Positions 26,476 to 40,206 of a stretch of DNA of 64,000 bases are shown here, piece after piece; the stretch's first letter is position 1; each line of letters begins with the position of its first letter. Where the stretch lies: the NCBI RefSeq assembly GCF_000150275.1, contig NW_002060948.1, forward strand, positions 1,105,328-1,169,327, given 5' to 3'. The translations under genes were made by a program, and so were the position numbers. The notes below the pieces were generated by a model. The model made no database searches. It was given only the letters and a program-made list of their open reading frames with translations, and was not told the DNA's origin. The stretch is from Trichoplax adhaerens. Lineage: Eukaryota; Placozoa; Uniplacotomia; Trichoplacea; Trichoplacidae.

Positions 26476-29400
26476 ACCCCTATGAGTGTCACATAAACCT
26501 GCGTAGATCATTAGTTACTATATTCTGTTTATTTTTAAATTTTATTTATTAACACGAGATATATTATATATTTTTGTGGTATAAAAAAGAAGATGGTATA
26601 GTCCAGTTCAGCTATAGGTTTATTTCTAATCATTTAATTTATGTAATAAAAATTAGGCGATTGACATTGTCAAACAAATATAAAATTTAATTACTGGTAT
26701 GATGAAATTTATTTCAATTTTTCATAACCATAGCATAACAATCTTTTTCTACGTATTAATAATATCGGCATAAATTTGATTTAAAGCTATTGCTGTCTAG
26801 TATTTACCAATTGATCGTTATTTATTACAATAGACCTATTTACTTCAATGCGGAATGAAAATAGACATTAGACTATGTCCAAGTGTATGATTACAATGGA
26901 ATGATAGAGATGATACTGATTCTATTTATATGATAAGTATTTCATTCTCTATGTTATGACTCATCCTGGTTATTGAATATTATCATTTTAATTTGGTAAC
27001 GCTATCGACAAACTCACATTTTAACCAGTTATGATTCTGTGTATTTGTATTAATACCCTACAGTTTATGTTGTATGATCGATATCATAGGAAGAGCATTT
27101 GAATTATAAATCTAAAGGTCCAAGCGAAAGTGGAACGCAAATGGTTCGATTTATTCCCATAATTTAGTGCTACGGTATAGCCACAGGAAATGATTAATAT
27201 CAACTTAATGAGAATGATCTCGTTCAAGTTGTAAGCTCAGCATACTATGAAATCCAAATAATAGCTGTTACAAGTTTTATACAAATCAGACGTGAACAAT
27301 TTCTATCCACTAGACTTTATAATATAGTCTATATATTAAAAAATGCGTCTGCTGCTAATAGTAAGTAATGGCTCTCCTTATTAGAAGTTATACAGTAGGC
27401 TAGCCGACAACTTTTTTCGCAGGCCTATCGTCTACGTGATATATTAGATATTCTCCGATATTGAATCAACCGCATGACAGTCGCAAGAAAGCCCCTTCTA
27501 TTTGTATATAAATTAGACACAAGGATTATTTTTATACGATAATCTAAAATTCCATAATTTTAGCATGATTAACGAGCGAATTTACATAAATTATATCTGC
27601 TAAATGCTAAAATTAATTATAGAATTATCATGATAAAAATAGATCGCAGATACCCTTAGGGTAATTGTTTCCAATAGAAAACTTGTGGTATATTTGTTAT
27701 TATAATAATATAAAGTTGTTAACATATTTATAGCGCATTTATACTTTAGATCAGTCACCATAGGCTTTTAAGATATTCAATGGCGTAGTCATCAACTCAA
27801 CAAAGTCTGAGTATAAATTGTTTACCATCCATAACTTTTTCTTTGCAAATTATTACCAATAAGCCTCGATTGCTGATAATAGGGCTCCCCGTGGAGAAGT
27901 GAAATTTTAAGGAGCACTGATTAATAATCAATATCGAATGTGCTAACTGACGTCTAACCAATATTAAAATAAGTTTAACGGGAAAAAGTAAAGCATGATA
28001 TAAATCATTTATGAATCTGTTTTAAATTAGATACAGAAAAGTTATGAAATAAAAATACCATTTAGTTAATCGCACTATTATCATTAATGTTATTCAAATT
28101 TGGATACAGACAATGATTTCAATCAGTATTGAATTCGCACTTTTATTCACCACTTATTTAATAGCTATTAGCTATAATTCAAGCACCGTTTTCTCTATTC
28201 TTTACTACTACCCATTTTAAAAGCATGATGATAAAGATATTCCCATCTCTACATATACAATTATAGATTGCGTTAATCTAAGATCGACATTCTTAAATTT
28301 GACAACTGTCGACTGGGCAATCAAAGCGATAGAGACAATGAACGACTTATTAAATTGTATCTTAATTAGAATAAATAAACGAGTCATCATCATAAATTCA
28401 TTAACAATTGTAAAAACTCAAGACAATAAATTAGAATATAATTAGGTCGGAAAAATTCAATTTATTACCGCACTTAAATTTATATTCTTTATTCAACATT
28501 GTATCACTCTCTTTGATGATGAATAGCAATCCATGACGCAAAGTCTTGACCCTTCTTTACATCTCTATTGCTATTTTTCTCGTATTATCAAAATAAACAA
28601 TAATTTTTCTTCTATTCTTTATGACGGACATCTAAAGCAACATTAATCATTTATTGACATAGCTTACATCCCTTGTAACTAACGAGATCTTTCTTCGGTA
28701 TCTTGCGAGATGCTTATTTTTACAAGTGACTTTATTCCAAATAACAAACTGTAGCTTATCATCGAGATTTAACTTGAACAGGGCTGAAAATTTTATGTTA
28801 CTATATCCATTATAACAGAGTTGGTACAATCTTTATTTGCTGTTTAATTAATGAAGTTGAACTAGAAGGTAAGTAGTTTAACGATGAACCTGAACAATAA
28901 ATAGCAAGAAACTGATTAGAAAGAGGATAATTATATTGTATGATGGCTAGAATGTTAAACTTTTTTCGAGTATAAACATGAAATTTTCCTATCCATTTCA
29001 AGTATTAAGACCGAGCTAAAGTTAATTCATTCTATATGCACCCTAGTAATTTGTTAGATTCAAGTTTGTTATAAAGGAGGCAATGAGAAAAATATGATAA
29101 TGGTATACGATTACTCTAATTCGAAAACTTGATGAGTAACAATATCGCCCAAAATAGAGTAAGCTTAAGGTATAGTTCGCCTTAAACTCTCTTTTTATAT
29201 TTATATCTATCTGGACTTACAAATGCTAGTAAAGGTGTCATAGATGGCATTAGGAGTCCTACCGTTTTTTCTATTTTCCTTATTTAACGATAATTAAGAA
29301 CAATCAATTTATTTAGCACCCTTCTACTTCACAGTTAATTTGTTTATCTTGAGCATACGTGGCGTCGTATATAGTGTTAGAAAATATTCGAGTCTCTTAA

Positions 29401-29759
29401 TATTTCCCTTCCTAATCCACCTTCATTATTAAGGAGACAAATCTCTTCATTTTCATCTTTATCATAAGTAAATTAGATCGAAATCAAAGAGCAGATCTAA
29501 GATCGTATAAAGTATTTATCAATTTAAGTAAAATCGCAGCATTATCCATAATTGTGGCAGAGCATGATAAAGTTATTCACTGTATTAACTATCTCACAAT
29601 TAGCGATGGTCAATAAAATTAATTAGTAATATCCGAAGTTGTAGTCAATAAAAGTGCTTATAATCCAACCTGATTACGTACACCTTTCAATCGGTGATGG
29701 TAATAATCAATTCAATATATTAAGAAAGTCTTTACGGAATGCTTTTGTAATCTCGTCTA

Positions 29760-30680
29760 ATGTGGATTATCCTATTCAGCGATTGAGACCTTCGATAAAA
29801 ATCTGTTAGCAAAGTCCAATATAATTAGATTCTCTGTTGATGAAATATTTTCTCATCATCGAACGTAGTTTTCTATTTAAGTTGCTAAAGAAGTTCCTAA
29901 TCAGCGCCTGCGATCTTTCATGAAATCCAATAATAAAAATTTAGTAAAAAAATGTCATAAAATCCTACCGATATTTGATAAAACATAAATCTGCTGCTCA
30001 GTAATGGCCACCCATTAAATCCGTTTATTAATAAAGACCTAGTGAAAATATATTAAATCTTATTAGAAGGAATCCAAATCTTCTGCTCATCAATCATTAT
30101 TTTCGGTAAAAGTTCGTTAATAAAAGCATAATAAAAAGTATCTAAAATCTTGTTTGATAAAAAATTAATTAGTCTTCGGCTAATCAATCTCTACCGTCCG
30201 GCAAATCTGTTAATAAAATATCATAAGAAATACGGTACTAAAAAATCTTATTTGATGAAATATTAATCTCGTGCTCATCAATCCTCATCTTCGTTTAATC
30301 CGTTATTAGAACTACAGTCAAAAGTACTTAACATTTAATTCATGGAATAGGAATCTCCTGCTCAGTAATAGCAATCTTCCGTCAAATTCGTTAATAAGAG
30401 CAAAATGAGAAATACTTAAAAGTCTTATTTGACGGAATATAAATCTACAGCAATAGTAAAAACATATTCGATAGAATATGAATCTCCTGCTCAGTAATTG
30501 CCATCTTTCATCAAAATTTATTTGTAAACGCATGACAAAAAATGGTTAAAAATCTTATTTTATCCCTTGATCAGGGATTGCGATCTTGAATACAATCTGC
30601 TATTAACACCTGGATAAAAGGGATTTACATTTTCATTCAACAGCATATCTTCTAATCAGTAATTGCGCTGATAAATAATT
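29760..30680. repeat. Degenerate tandem array, about 80-130 bp period, about 9 copies
   Basis: A core like aatctcctgctcagtaatng followed by caatctt recurs near 29887, 29990, 30070, 30165, 30265, 30352, 30480, 30565 and 30650. Most copies then have a gttaataaaa stretch and a cttatttgatgaaatat lead-in to the next copy. Copies are diverged and the spacing is irregular. Confidence 0.85.
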
Positions 30681-31849
30681 CTCATTATGTTTATCATTAC
30701 GGCTAATTTCTACAACATTAATCTCATATGCATTCCATAATTATTTTATTAACCTTCACTCCTAATTGGATAGTTATTCCCGGAGCTTTAACTACAGTAT
30801 TTATTTTAAAATAGGTCTGGTTATCTTGTCATATTTGCGGCTAAAATTGATTGTTTCAAGCGGATTATCATCAATACTTTGGCGTTTATATTTGGTCTAC
30901 ACATCGATTGATCCCTTTTATTTATAGGCTTTTAATACTATGCTGTATTAATATCGCTTTCCAGTTCATATATCTTTAATTTATATACCTATATAGGTAA
31001 GAAATTGAAGGTATTTTAAATGAGATAGTATAACTACTCAGGCTAGACTATTTGTGCCATTTTGAAACATAAATCTTTCGTTTGATTGAGTAAATTAATA
31101 TGACAGCTGTTACTGTAAAAAATGAGCTCCAATTCGACTTATTAATCTCGAAATAACTATATTAAATTAGATATAGAATTATGTAGACCAGATAGAACAG
31201 TTTCTGTAAAAATTAAAATTGGATATCTCGAATTAGTTGTCTTTGAGTCAAATATTAAAGGAGTGAATAATGGAAATTAACGTGCCTGAACAGCATGATA
31301 TACCGTTTGTTTGGTCAATTTCTTACCCTAAATTATACTCACGAAGAATGGCCTATTAATCCATTCGTTGATGGTTAATGCATTCTGGTATGGCTATAAA
31401 TTTGCCTTTCGAAATGAATTATTATGTGCAAGGCAAGATTTTTTCTTTAAGACCTCTACCAATGCGTGAATTATTTTTCTTATTTTTAATTCACAGCTAG
31501 CCTAAAAGTGTGTAGAATTGATGAATAGCATCCTGCTAGGGTAATTAGCCTCTACCCAAACTAGGTGCTTCTCTCTGTAGGGGTACTGTTATTGTATTCA
31601 AGCTGAATAAGCGCCATTTTACACTAGAAAAATGAGGCGTTAGCATGATTTAGCTCCAGTAAAGAGTACTGCTGAGATCTCAATATGGTTTACCTGACCG
31701 ATTTTCGCCACAATTTGAGCAGAGTCCTTAACTCTCCATTGATCACTATTACTTTCTTGAAATATTTAGTAGCCTCTACCATAAAACAGTTCAAACCTTG
31801 TTTACTATTTCAGCAATAACGACGCAAATTATATCCGTCTTGTGGCGAA

Positions 31850-32720
31850 ATAACGTTAAATTCTGTGAGTATTTCCTTAAAAAATATTATTTATGAAGTA
31901 AAACCATCCCAATACTAGCCCATAAACTGGTTTTAAGGAGGATAAATATGCTATAAATACTTGTTAAATAGTAATAAGAGTAAATTAAACTAGAGATCGT
32001 TCATTATTCTAGTAGCAATAAGGTAATTATCCTTAAAAATCAGCTACAAAAATAGTTCGAGGGTCTGCCTCTATTTCAAGGGTTACAACAGCAAATAATC
32101 CCACTGAAAGTTTTACTATTCTCATTAATGAAGTAGAAATCATCCCAAGGTTGGCCAATAAATCAACTTTAACGAAGCCAAGTATCCTATAAAATATTTG
32201 TTTACTAGTAATAGAAGTAAATTTACTCAGAGATAGTTCATTATTCTAGTTACAACAACGTAAATTGTCCTTGAAAATGAGTAACGAAATACTATAAGGG
32301 CCTGTAACTGTATCAAGGCTCCAATGACCACCAATTCCTCTTAAAGTCTTACTATTCTGTCAGTATTTCCTTGAAAAATGTTATTGATGCAGTAAAAACC
32401 ATGTCAAGGTAGGCCAATAAATCAATTTCAACGAAGCTAATTATGCTGTAAAATACTTGTTAACCAGTAATAGGAGTGAATTAGCTCAAAGATCGTTCAT
32501 TATTCTAGTAACAAGGTAAATAATCCTTGAAAATCAGCAATAAAATAGTATAAGTACGGTTCTACAAGAAACTGTATATATTAAAAGGGCAACGAAAGCA
32601 AATAAATTCTCTCCAGATTTTACTGCCAATTCAACTTCAACGAAGCAAATTACTATCCTTTAAAAACACTTGTTAACCAGTAATAGAACGACTCAAAGAT
32701 TTTATACTACTTTAGGGCAA
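31850..32720. repeat. Degenerate tandem array, about 240-255 bp period, 3-4 copies
   Basis: The block gatcgttcattattctagta recurs near 32000, 32238 and 32495, each time followed by tccttgaaaatcagcaa. Copies also share an upstream acttcaacgaagcaaat and ataaaatacttgttaacca. A partial fourth copy reaches about 32720. It lies just upstream of the first receptor gene. Confidence 0.85.
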
Positions 32721-33100
32721 CGAAGCAGACTATTTTCGTAATGTAAATTTTTCCTTCTCTCTCAACACTATAAAAACGAGCGGCCAAACTTAAGATTAGA
32801 AAGATCAATATAAAGTTTTCCCCTTTTAATTACTGTTAGCAACTAGTAAACAATAGTTGCTTGACAGGTTGTATGTATTTGATATTGAAATTATAGTAGC
32901 GTATCAAACTATAATTATCCGAAAAATAAAAGAAATTCGTTACTGTTTATTAATATCGTTTATCTCTAAATGTACAGCAAGATTCTTCTTCTTCAAGTCT
33001 TTAATATTTCTGCTCTTATCACCACAGGATATCCTACTAGGCTAAATCTTATTCTTTAAACTCTTGTAATAAAAAACTGACGAGCAATATCTTGGCAAAA

Positions 33101-36100
33101 ATGCGCGCAAATTTGTTTCAATTGGCTATAATTATTGGATCCTTGTTTACTGTCGTAGCTCATGGTCTAAAAGATCAGAACCTTTACCTTGGTGGATTTT
33201 TTCCTCTCGAAGATTTATCCGGCAATAACTGGCAGACTGGAAACGGTATATTAGCTGCATGTCGACTTGCAGTAGATTTAATCAACAATTCTACTAATAT
33301 CTTGCCAAATCATCGATTAGTCCTAATAGCTAACGACACCAAGGTAAGAAGAGTTAATAAATTTCGTTTCCCTAATAGCATTAAGTAGAAATTTTTAAAA
33401 AGCAGATAGAAGTATTCTTAGTTTTGATTATCCATGCTTCTTACTATATTCCGGTTTACCTTCTCTGGAAATATTTACAGTATAAATGATTATCAGCCCT
33501 GCTTAACATCTGCAAACCATGCCAATAAGATCTCTAACGTAATAGATACCATATTTCCGTCAATTATATCATATTATAGGGCCTTTTACCTCGAGCGCAA
33601 CGAGTCCTTTTCAATTATATTTTTCGTCCACCAACTAAATTGGCTCTAATTGGTGCCGGCTATTCTAGTGTTACCGAGCCACTAGCTGCAACTTCGGCAT
33701 TATGGAATTTGCTATTGGTAAACGATGAGATCTAGCTGCTGCTTATTCATTTGAATATAATGACCAAAAAATGTCCAATAGAATATTCTATTTTGGCAAG
33801 CTATAGCTAGTTCATCATCTGCCAGCTTGTGCTAATCATGTTTCTTCAATTCCATTTCTTTCTTATTGATGCTAGGTTTCTTATTCAGCTTCATCGCCCG
33901 TTTTGTCCAATCGCCAAAAATTTCCATATTTTTTTCGTACTATCGAATCGGAAATTTCATTTAATAATCCACGTATTGAATTATTAAAGTACTACAATTG
34001 GAATCAGATCGCACTTTTATATGAATCGGAAAATATTTTCAGCGAGGTAAATCCAAGGACTGAATTTGTATATTAAAGAAATGATTTTACTCTAAAATTG
34101 ATCAAGGTATAATGATGAAAAATAGAGTCGGTTAATGATTGATCAAACTAAACCCTTTTTATTCTTGCTCTAATCTACAGACGATGGATGATTTTCGAAG
34201 TAAAATAGCAGTTAATAATAATATCACTATAATATCATCGGAAAGTTTTGCAGACCAGCCCAAGGAACAAGTCAAACAAATAAAAGTAAGTTAGGATTAC
34301 TTTCTGTTACAAGCATTTGTCGCATTACATACTCTCCTGAGTAACGAGAATGAATCACTGTTAGGCTTAACATTGAAATCGAATCAATTAGATAGTTTAA
34401 AATTCACCTTAAAAACGCTATTCTTAATTCTTCAAGAAATAGCAGATCCCTAATGTTATTATTTCAATCTAGTATTTATGCATTATAATTGTTATTCGAT
34501 GGATATATAAAGAATATTCCATATTTCGGCTTGATAACATATTTAGTAAAATAGACGGTCAAATTATCGCCATAATTTGTAATTTCATTCTAGTATATTA
34601 CGATCATTGCCTTTCCTATGTAGTAAAATATGATGGAATAATTATTATACCAACGTGTTAGCTCAATTTCAAATTATTCAATTGCTTTAACACCTCATAA
34701 AGGATAATCTCATGATTGATCCTTATTCTAATTCTAGGAAAAAGACGCCAGAATTATTATTGCAAGTTTCTACGAAGATACTGGAAGGAAGGTCATATGC
34801 GAAGTAAGTAAAACTGTCTAAAATTCGATTTCTAATGCAACTTTGAGTCGGTTACTAGATAGTATAAAGCTTTAAATTGATTCTAAATTTCCATCTTGAA
34901 TAATCATACAAACGACTATTGAAATAGTAACTGATAATCATTGTGAGGGTATAGCATTCATTTCTAGGTAACATACTCGAATATTCTCTGTTTCGTAGTC
35001 TTACAAAGACTGCTGTAGTTTACTATAATAATCTGTTACAAATGACTCTGAAATTTGTTAAATCAACACAGATTACATATATAATATTTACTACTAGTAG
35101 ATATTAATGAATGACCGTAATCTAAGTCACAGTAAAATATATCCATCAATGTAAGCTATTCTGTTAGATTTTTATAAATAATTATGAAATTTATCAAATC
35201 AACAAAGTTTATGTATTAAATAATTATGTACAGTAGATACTAATAAATCTCAGTAATTTAAATTATAATGAGACATATCCATCAATATTAGTTATGACTA
35301 GTATTAGTGTATCTAATCGAATGGACATCGATTCCTACTATTAAAAAATTATATTACAAGAATTGCACCATGATCGACCCTTTTCCATTTCTTACGCATT
35401 TTGTCTTGCAATTGACTTGAAATTAGGCTTACCATCATGGTTTATTCGGTGCCAAATATGTTTGGATTTTAATCGGATGGTTAGAAGTGAATTGGTGGGA
35501 TGTAGCGGTAACGGTTTCATCTGGTCAGTGTACTCGAGAACAAATGCGTGAAGTAATTACAGGCCAGATTGCAATTGATTTAACCTATGTACGCAAAGAT
35601 GATAAGAGAGCAATTTCTGGCCAGGTGATGAAGGATGGAAAAGCAATTTTAACTTGCAATTTATCTCTAATTCTTGCATAATTCTATTAAATGATCGATT
35701 TTTTAACGATAGTATAACTACAAGGAATTTAACGAATTTAAATATTAGCTTTTCTGAAATTATAGATGTATACGATCATTCACTGATAGTAGTATAACGT
35801 AATAGATGTTGATAATCTTTGCCATGATTGACATAAAGGGTAGATTTTATCTAAATTATCATTGCCGTAAGATATGCCAGACTAACAAATTTAAATATCA
35901 ATCTCACTGGAGAATCATTGCCACAAACTGATTTACTCATTAGTGGTCCTACTATCTATCTCTAGACCGCATCAGAATTTACGCAAGCCTATTCTGAATT
36001 AGTACCTAATGTTAACAAACGCGATCTCTACGCTGCTTTTGCCTATGATGCTGTTTACGCTATCGCCTTAGCTCTAAATCAGAGTGAAGTAGATCTAGTC

Positions 36101-39100
36101 AAGTATAACAAAACTTTGAGCGATTTCACTTATAACGATCTTCAAATGGCCCGAATATTTAGAACGAATATGCAAAATTTACTATTTGAAGGCATTTCTG
36201 TAAGTGTACTTGATAATTATCAAAAAATGATTTGTATTCACTTATACAGCAAGAATAAGGTATCAAATTTATTTAACATGTTCAATTAAGTTATTAATGA
36301 ACTATTTATTACAGGGGACAGTTAGTTTTACAGCCAAAGGTACTCGAATTGGTACTATCGTCTATCAACAAATGCAAAGTAAGAAATTTTAGCCTCTATA
36401 GGTCTTATTATGATGATATATTAATTATTGGCTCACTCTCCTTATGTCTTATTGGATTGAAAATGGGAAACCTATAACGCCTGTTATTGAATTATTTTTT
36501 ATCCCATTGCTATATCTTGCATACTTTCCTTTATTTTAGTACAGTAGGTATCTAACATTGAAACTGTTTATAAATATAAACATTTACTCGTATTTCCTTT
36601 ACTTCCAAATCGTTTAACAGAAGATGACTGGAACTTGCACTCATGCTCTTTTATCGTTAATATGCCATCACAGTAGTGATATATTTCATATGCATGTACC
36701 TTTTTTCCTCTAATTAAATTATAATATCGCGCTAAAATCAAGTCTATATTTATAAGTTATTTTACCCTTTCATAAATTCACCCAAAAAAAATTTAAAATT
36801 TTTTATTTTTATCGCAACTTTATAGACATAACTGGTGTTACGCAAAAAGTTAATATTGGTATTTATGACGGCCAAGCCAAGCAGATTGCCATTAACAACG
36901 ACCTAGTTCAGTGGAAGAGTATGTCTTTTGAAATATAGCAGTTTTGAAGCAGAAATTTTTATCATAATCTGGCTGATTCATAATTCGTAACTCTAGATTA
37001 AAGCTATTACAAATATTAGAATTATAAGCAACTAGGGCATAAAAATTAACCATACTACTATTTTTTCCAGAGCTGATCAATAGCTAATAGCGAGCGATAT
37101 TGCGAGTACATTATCGTTACAGTATTTTAGAAAAAGACCGAAATAGGAATTAATTTGTTGCTTCCATATGAATACGTGTATAGATTGAGATATGGATATT
37201 ATTTAATTCACTATTACTAAAACAATCAATTCTTGAAAATAATTTCCGAATTATAGGCAATAGAACTCCCATTGCATCCGTTCGATATAGCTTCACTCCT
37301 TTACACATCGATTTAGCATTACTTATTTCCATGTATATTCTAGCTACTTGCGGAATCCTTTTGGCTATTGCATTCCTGACTTTTAATATCATACTTCGAC
37401 ATGAAAGGTAATTCAGCATTTTACGACTTGATATTTATTTTCATCATTTAATATGTAGCTGTGGATATGCCAGTTTGAATCGGCTTTCTTAAGATTAAAA
37501 TTAGCATTTCACATTGTGATGGAGGGTTCGAAGAGTCAGATAATATGGTTTTAGTTGTCATGCAGAGAATTGCACAAGGAGCTTAAGAAAAGAGGATACT
37601 TTATTGTAGATAGTAGTTAGGTACAATGTAATAATTACGGTAGATCAGCGTGCAAGCTGTCGTGAGTAACGTGTGAAGACTAACCAGGAAACTAATGATT
37701 TCTGAGGTGGAAAACGGGCGGTATTTATAATTTAAAGATAGAGCACATGCAGAGAATAGGATTGTAGAATTAGATACTACATATACCACAACAGGTTACA
37801 ACATATCTGATGATTGTAGCAAACAGCGAGTACTGTAATAACTAAATACAGTAGCCTATATATGAATGTGAAGTAAGCGGACTGTAGATAAGTCTAAATG
37901 TAAGAGCAATACAACATGTCTATATTTAAGAGTAGAATATAGTTACAGTATATTCTAAATACACTACACACATGAATCAAAATTTAATTTAATTCTTGAT
38001 TCTACTTTATCTGTATACAACGATAATAAATATCTGTTTTTACTATAGACTAAATTATTCAATTTACTACCAATACAACATATAGAAACTGTCTTATGCA
38101 TTAAAAGACACAGTTCTCTGATCTACACTTGCCACTGTTCTTTTCAGCATATCATATTTTGATCTGCATATTCTCATTTCACTTTGTAAAGCTGATAGTG
38201 TAGTAAAATTCGTCAATTAGCTTTAACTACATTACTAATCTAAGCACTTGTTTAGTAATTTATAATAACATTTACATATTATCTTTGTTTCAGATTTATC
38301 AAGATGTCAAGCCCGCGAATTAATAATCTCATCGTTGTTGGTTGTAGCATGATGTATTTCGCTATTTATGTATTCGGTTTGGATGGTAGATGGGTCTCTC
38401 AGCGAAATTTTCATGCTGTTTGTGTGGTAGATATTTTGAACTCTAATAGTACCATTAAATTTATGGACAGTAATACATCGAATAATGACTTCATGAACGA
38501 TAAAGATATAATGTTAAAATTATAGGCTCGTGGCTGGTTCCCAGTTATTGGCTTTACCTTTATGTTCGGTTCAATCTTTGCTAAAACTTATCGTGTGCAC
38601 AAAATATTTACAAGTGGCAAAGCTAATAAAGTGGTAAGGGCCGTTTCTGTGATATCAGAAAGAATATTAAAGTTAATTAAAATGAAACATTATATAAATT
38701 AAATTTAAATAAATTATATAATAAATTATATAAATATATAAATATAATTATATAATAAACTGTATAAATTAAATTTAATACAAATGATTTAATTTTCGAT
38801 TGATGCCTGCCAGGTCATGAAGGATACTTATCTATTTGGTCTTATTGGAATATTGTTACTTATGGACATTACTATCCTAACTGCGTGGCAAATTATTGAT
38901 CCAATGTACTTGAAAATTCTTAATTTAACAGCTGAGGTAGGACGCTTTATAACTTGATTAGAATTTCCATCATTTATCAGAGTAGATTATTCCGTACATT
39001 TATCCTGTTATATAACAGTAACTAATTAAAAATCGCCAAGATACTGTACTACAGGATGGACTATACTCACAAATTTATTCTATACTTTAAACCATTAGAG

Positions 39101-39709
39101 TTCTCCGAATCAAGATGTGGTCCGCTTACCTCAAATTTGGCTATGTGATAGTAATAATAAAGTTACCTGGTTGATTGCCTTATTCGTATTGAAAGGCACA
39201 GTTGTCATGGTTGCAGTTTTTTTCGCATGGGAAACGCGTAAAGTAACAGTTGCTGCCCTAAATGATTCTCAGTATATTGGCATGGCAGTTTACAACGTAG
39301 TTATTCTAGGTATTGTTGGCGTACCAGTTATTATTATTCTAGCTGATCAGATTAACCCGACCTTCGCATTAACCAGTGGCTTTATCGTATTTGGCAATAC
39401 TGTTGTATTATGCTTAGTATTTGTGCCAAAAGTAAGTAACTGCATTCTCAATATGACTTGCATTCTGTAGGGTGTTCAAGTTATCAATAATAGTGCGTCA
39501 ATATATATGACATATGTTACAGATAAATATATGAATACCAATTACATAGAGTATTAAATCGTTTAATAATTCTTTCTTGATAGATATTGGAGTATCGGAA
39601 TAATCCAGCAAGAAACACAATCCACCTAGCAAGATCGCGTGAATCGACGTTATCCATTACTAAAGTAGCCCCATCGGCATTTCCTTCTGAAATGGAGTCG
39701 TCAACTTAA
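33101..39709 (+). CDS. GABA-B-like class C G protein-coupled receptor 1
   Basis: This is a predicted plasma-membrane receptor with a Venus-flytrap domain fused to seven helices, and no cysteine-rich domain between them, as in GABA-B receptors. Exons: 33101-33343, 33580-33717, 33876-34046, 34181-34285, 34738-34803, 35427-35624, 35966-36199, 36315-36378, 36826-36918, 37257-37407, 38294-38426, 38526-38633, 38814-38936, 39099-39431 and 39584-39709, giving 761 aa in consistent phase. Residues 1-22 form a signal peptide and about 25-430 the flytrap (GAGYSSVTEP, SSPVLSNRQKFPYFFRT, KYVWILIGW, AFAYDAVYAIALALN). TM1 is in exon 10, TM2 in 11, TM3 in 12, TM4 in 13 and TM5-7 in 14 (FFAWETRKV, GMAVYNVVILGIVGVPV). 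The conserved loop cysteines are in HAVC and WLCDS. The tail is only about 42 aa, lacks the coiled coil of vertebrate subunits and has an RSR. The flytrap Tyr and Glu that bind GABA appear replaced. Confidence 0.9.
35030..35300. repeat. Tandem duplication of about 145 bp in receptor-1 intron 5
   Basis: Two diverged copies, at about 35035-35170 and 35185-35300, share gaaatttgttaaatcaacac, a tagatattaat stretch, gtaatctaa and acatatccatcaat. No coding potential is seen. Confidence 0.75.
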
Positions 39710-40185
39710 ATTCAAAAATAGCTAGTGATAATTTAAACTGGTTACAATTACGATTGCCTATTGTTAAACATGATTAATTATAGACCTAAATTTTTATTAA
39801 AGCCTGAAAATTAACAACGAAAAATATACCAGTAGGAATAGTATATTTTAAGATTACTAGAGGGGATTATTCTATACTACTAGACGACAAGATATTCGTA
39901 TAACTATATCGAACATATACTAAAACGGTTATTGGTGATAGCATATATCATTTATCATCAATAACTGTCATTATACTGTAACCTAATTACTGAACATATT
40001 ATTCATTCAAATATTTATGATTGCTAATAACATTTAAGTAATTGGCGATAAATTCTATCTTATCAATTAATTAATTTACATATACGAGTAATATATATAA
40101 TATCATACAAGAATTTTGAATCGTCGATTGTCAGTATTTAAGATTGTACTGCTAAATGCCAGCAATTTTAATTTCATTTATGCAG

Positions 40186-40206
40186 ATATATATATATATA
40201 TATATA
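40186..40206. repeat. TA dinucleotide microsatellite
   Basis: An uninterrupted AT/TA run of about 21 bases lies in the gene-free region downstream of receptor 1. Confidence 0.9.

Larger units (their letters stand above)
26476..33100. other. 6.6-kb gene-free stretch
   Basis: Between ALKBH6 and the first receptor I find no exon chain, RNA gene or transposon. Two separate tandem arrays, at about 29760-30680 and 31850-32720, are listed on their own. The frames at 26700-29000 are short, AT-biased and without family resemblance. The promoter of the receptor gene should lie near the right end. Confidence 0.5.

Noticed and set aside
29760-30680. CRISPR-like array
   Set aside because: Units are long, diverged and irregularly spaced without short exact repeats, and the DNA is eukaryotic.
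33092-33100. Start of receptor 1 at 33092
   Set aside because: That position is a TTG codon. The first in-frame ATG is 33101 and gives a good signal peptide.
37150-37419. 89-codon minus-strand frame in receptor-1 exon 10
   Set aside because: It is the antisense shadow of the TM1 exon on the plus strand.
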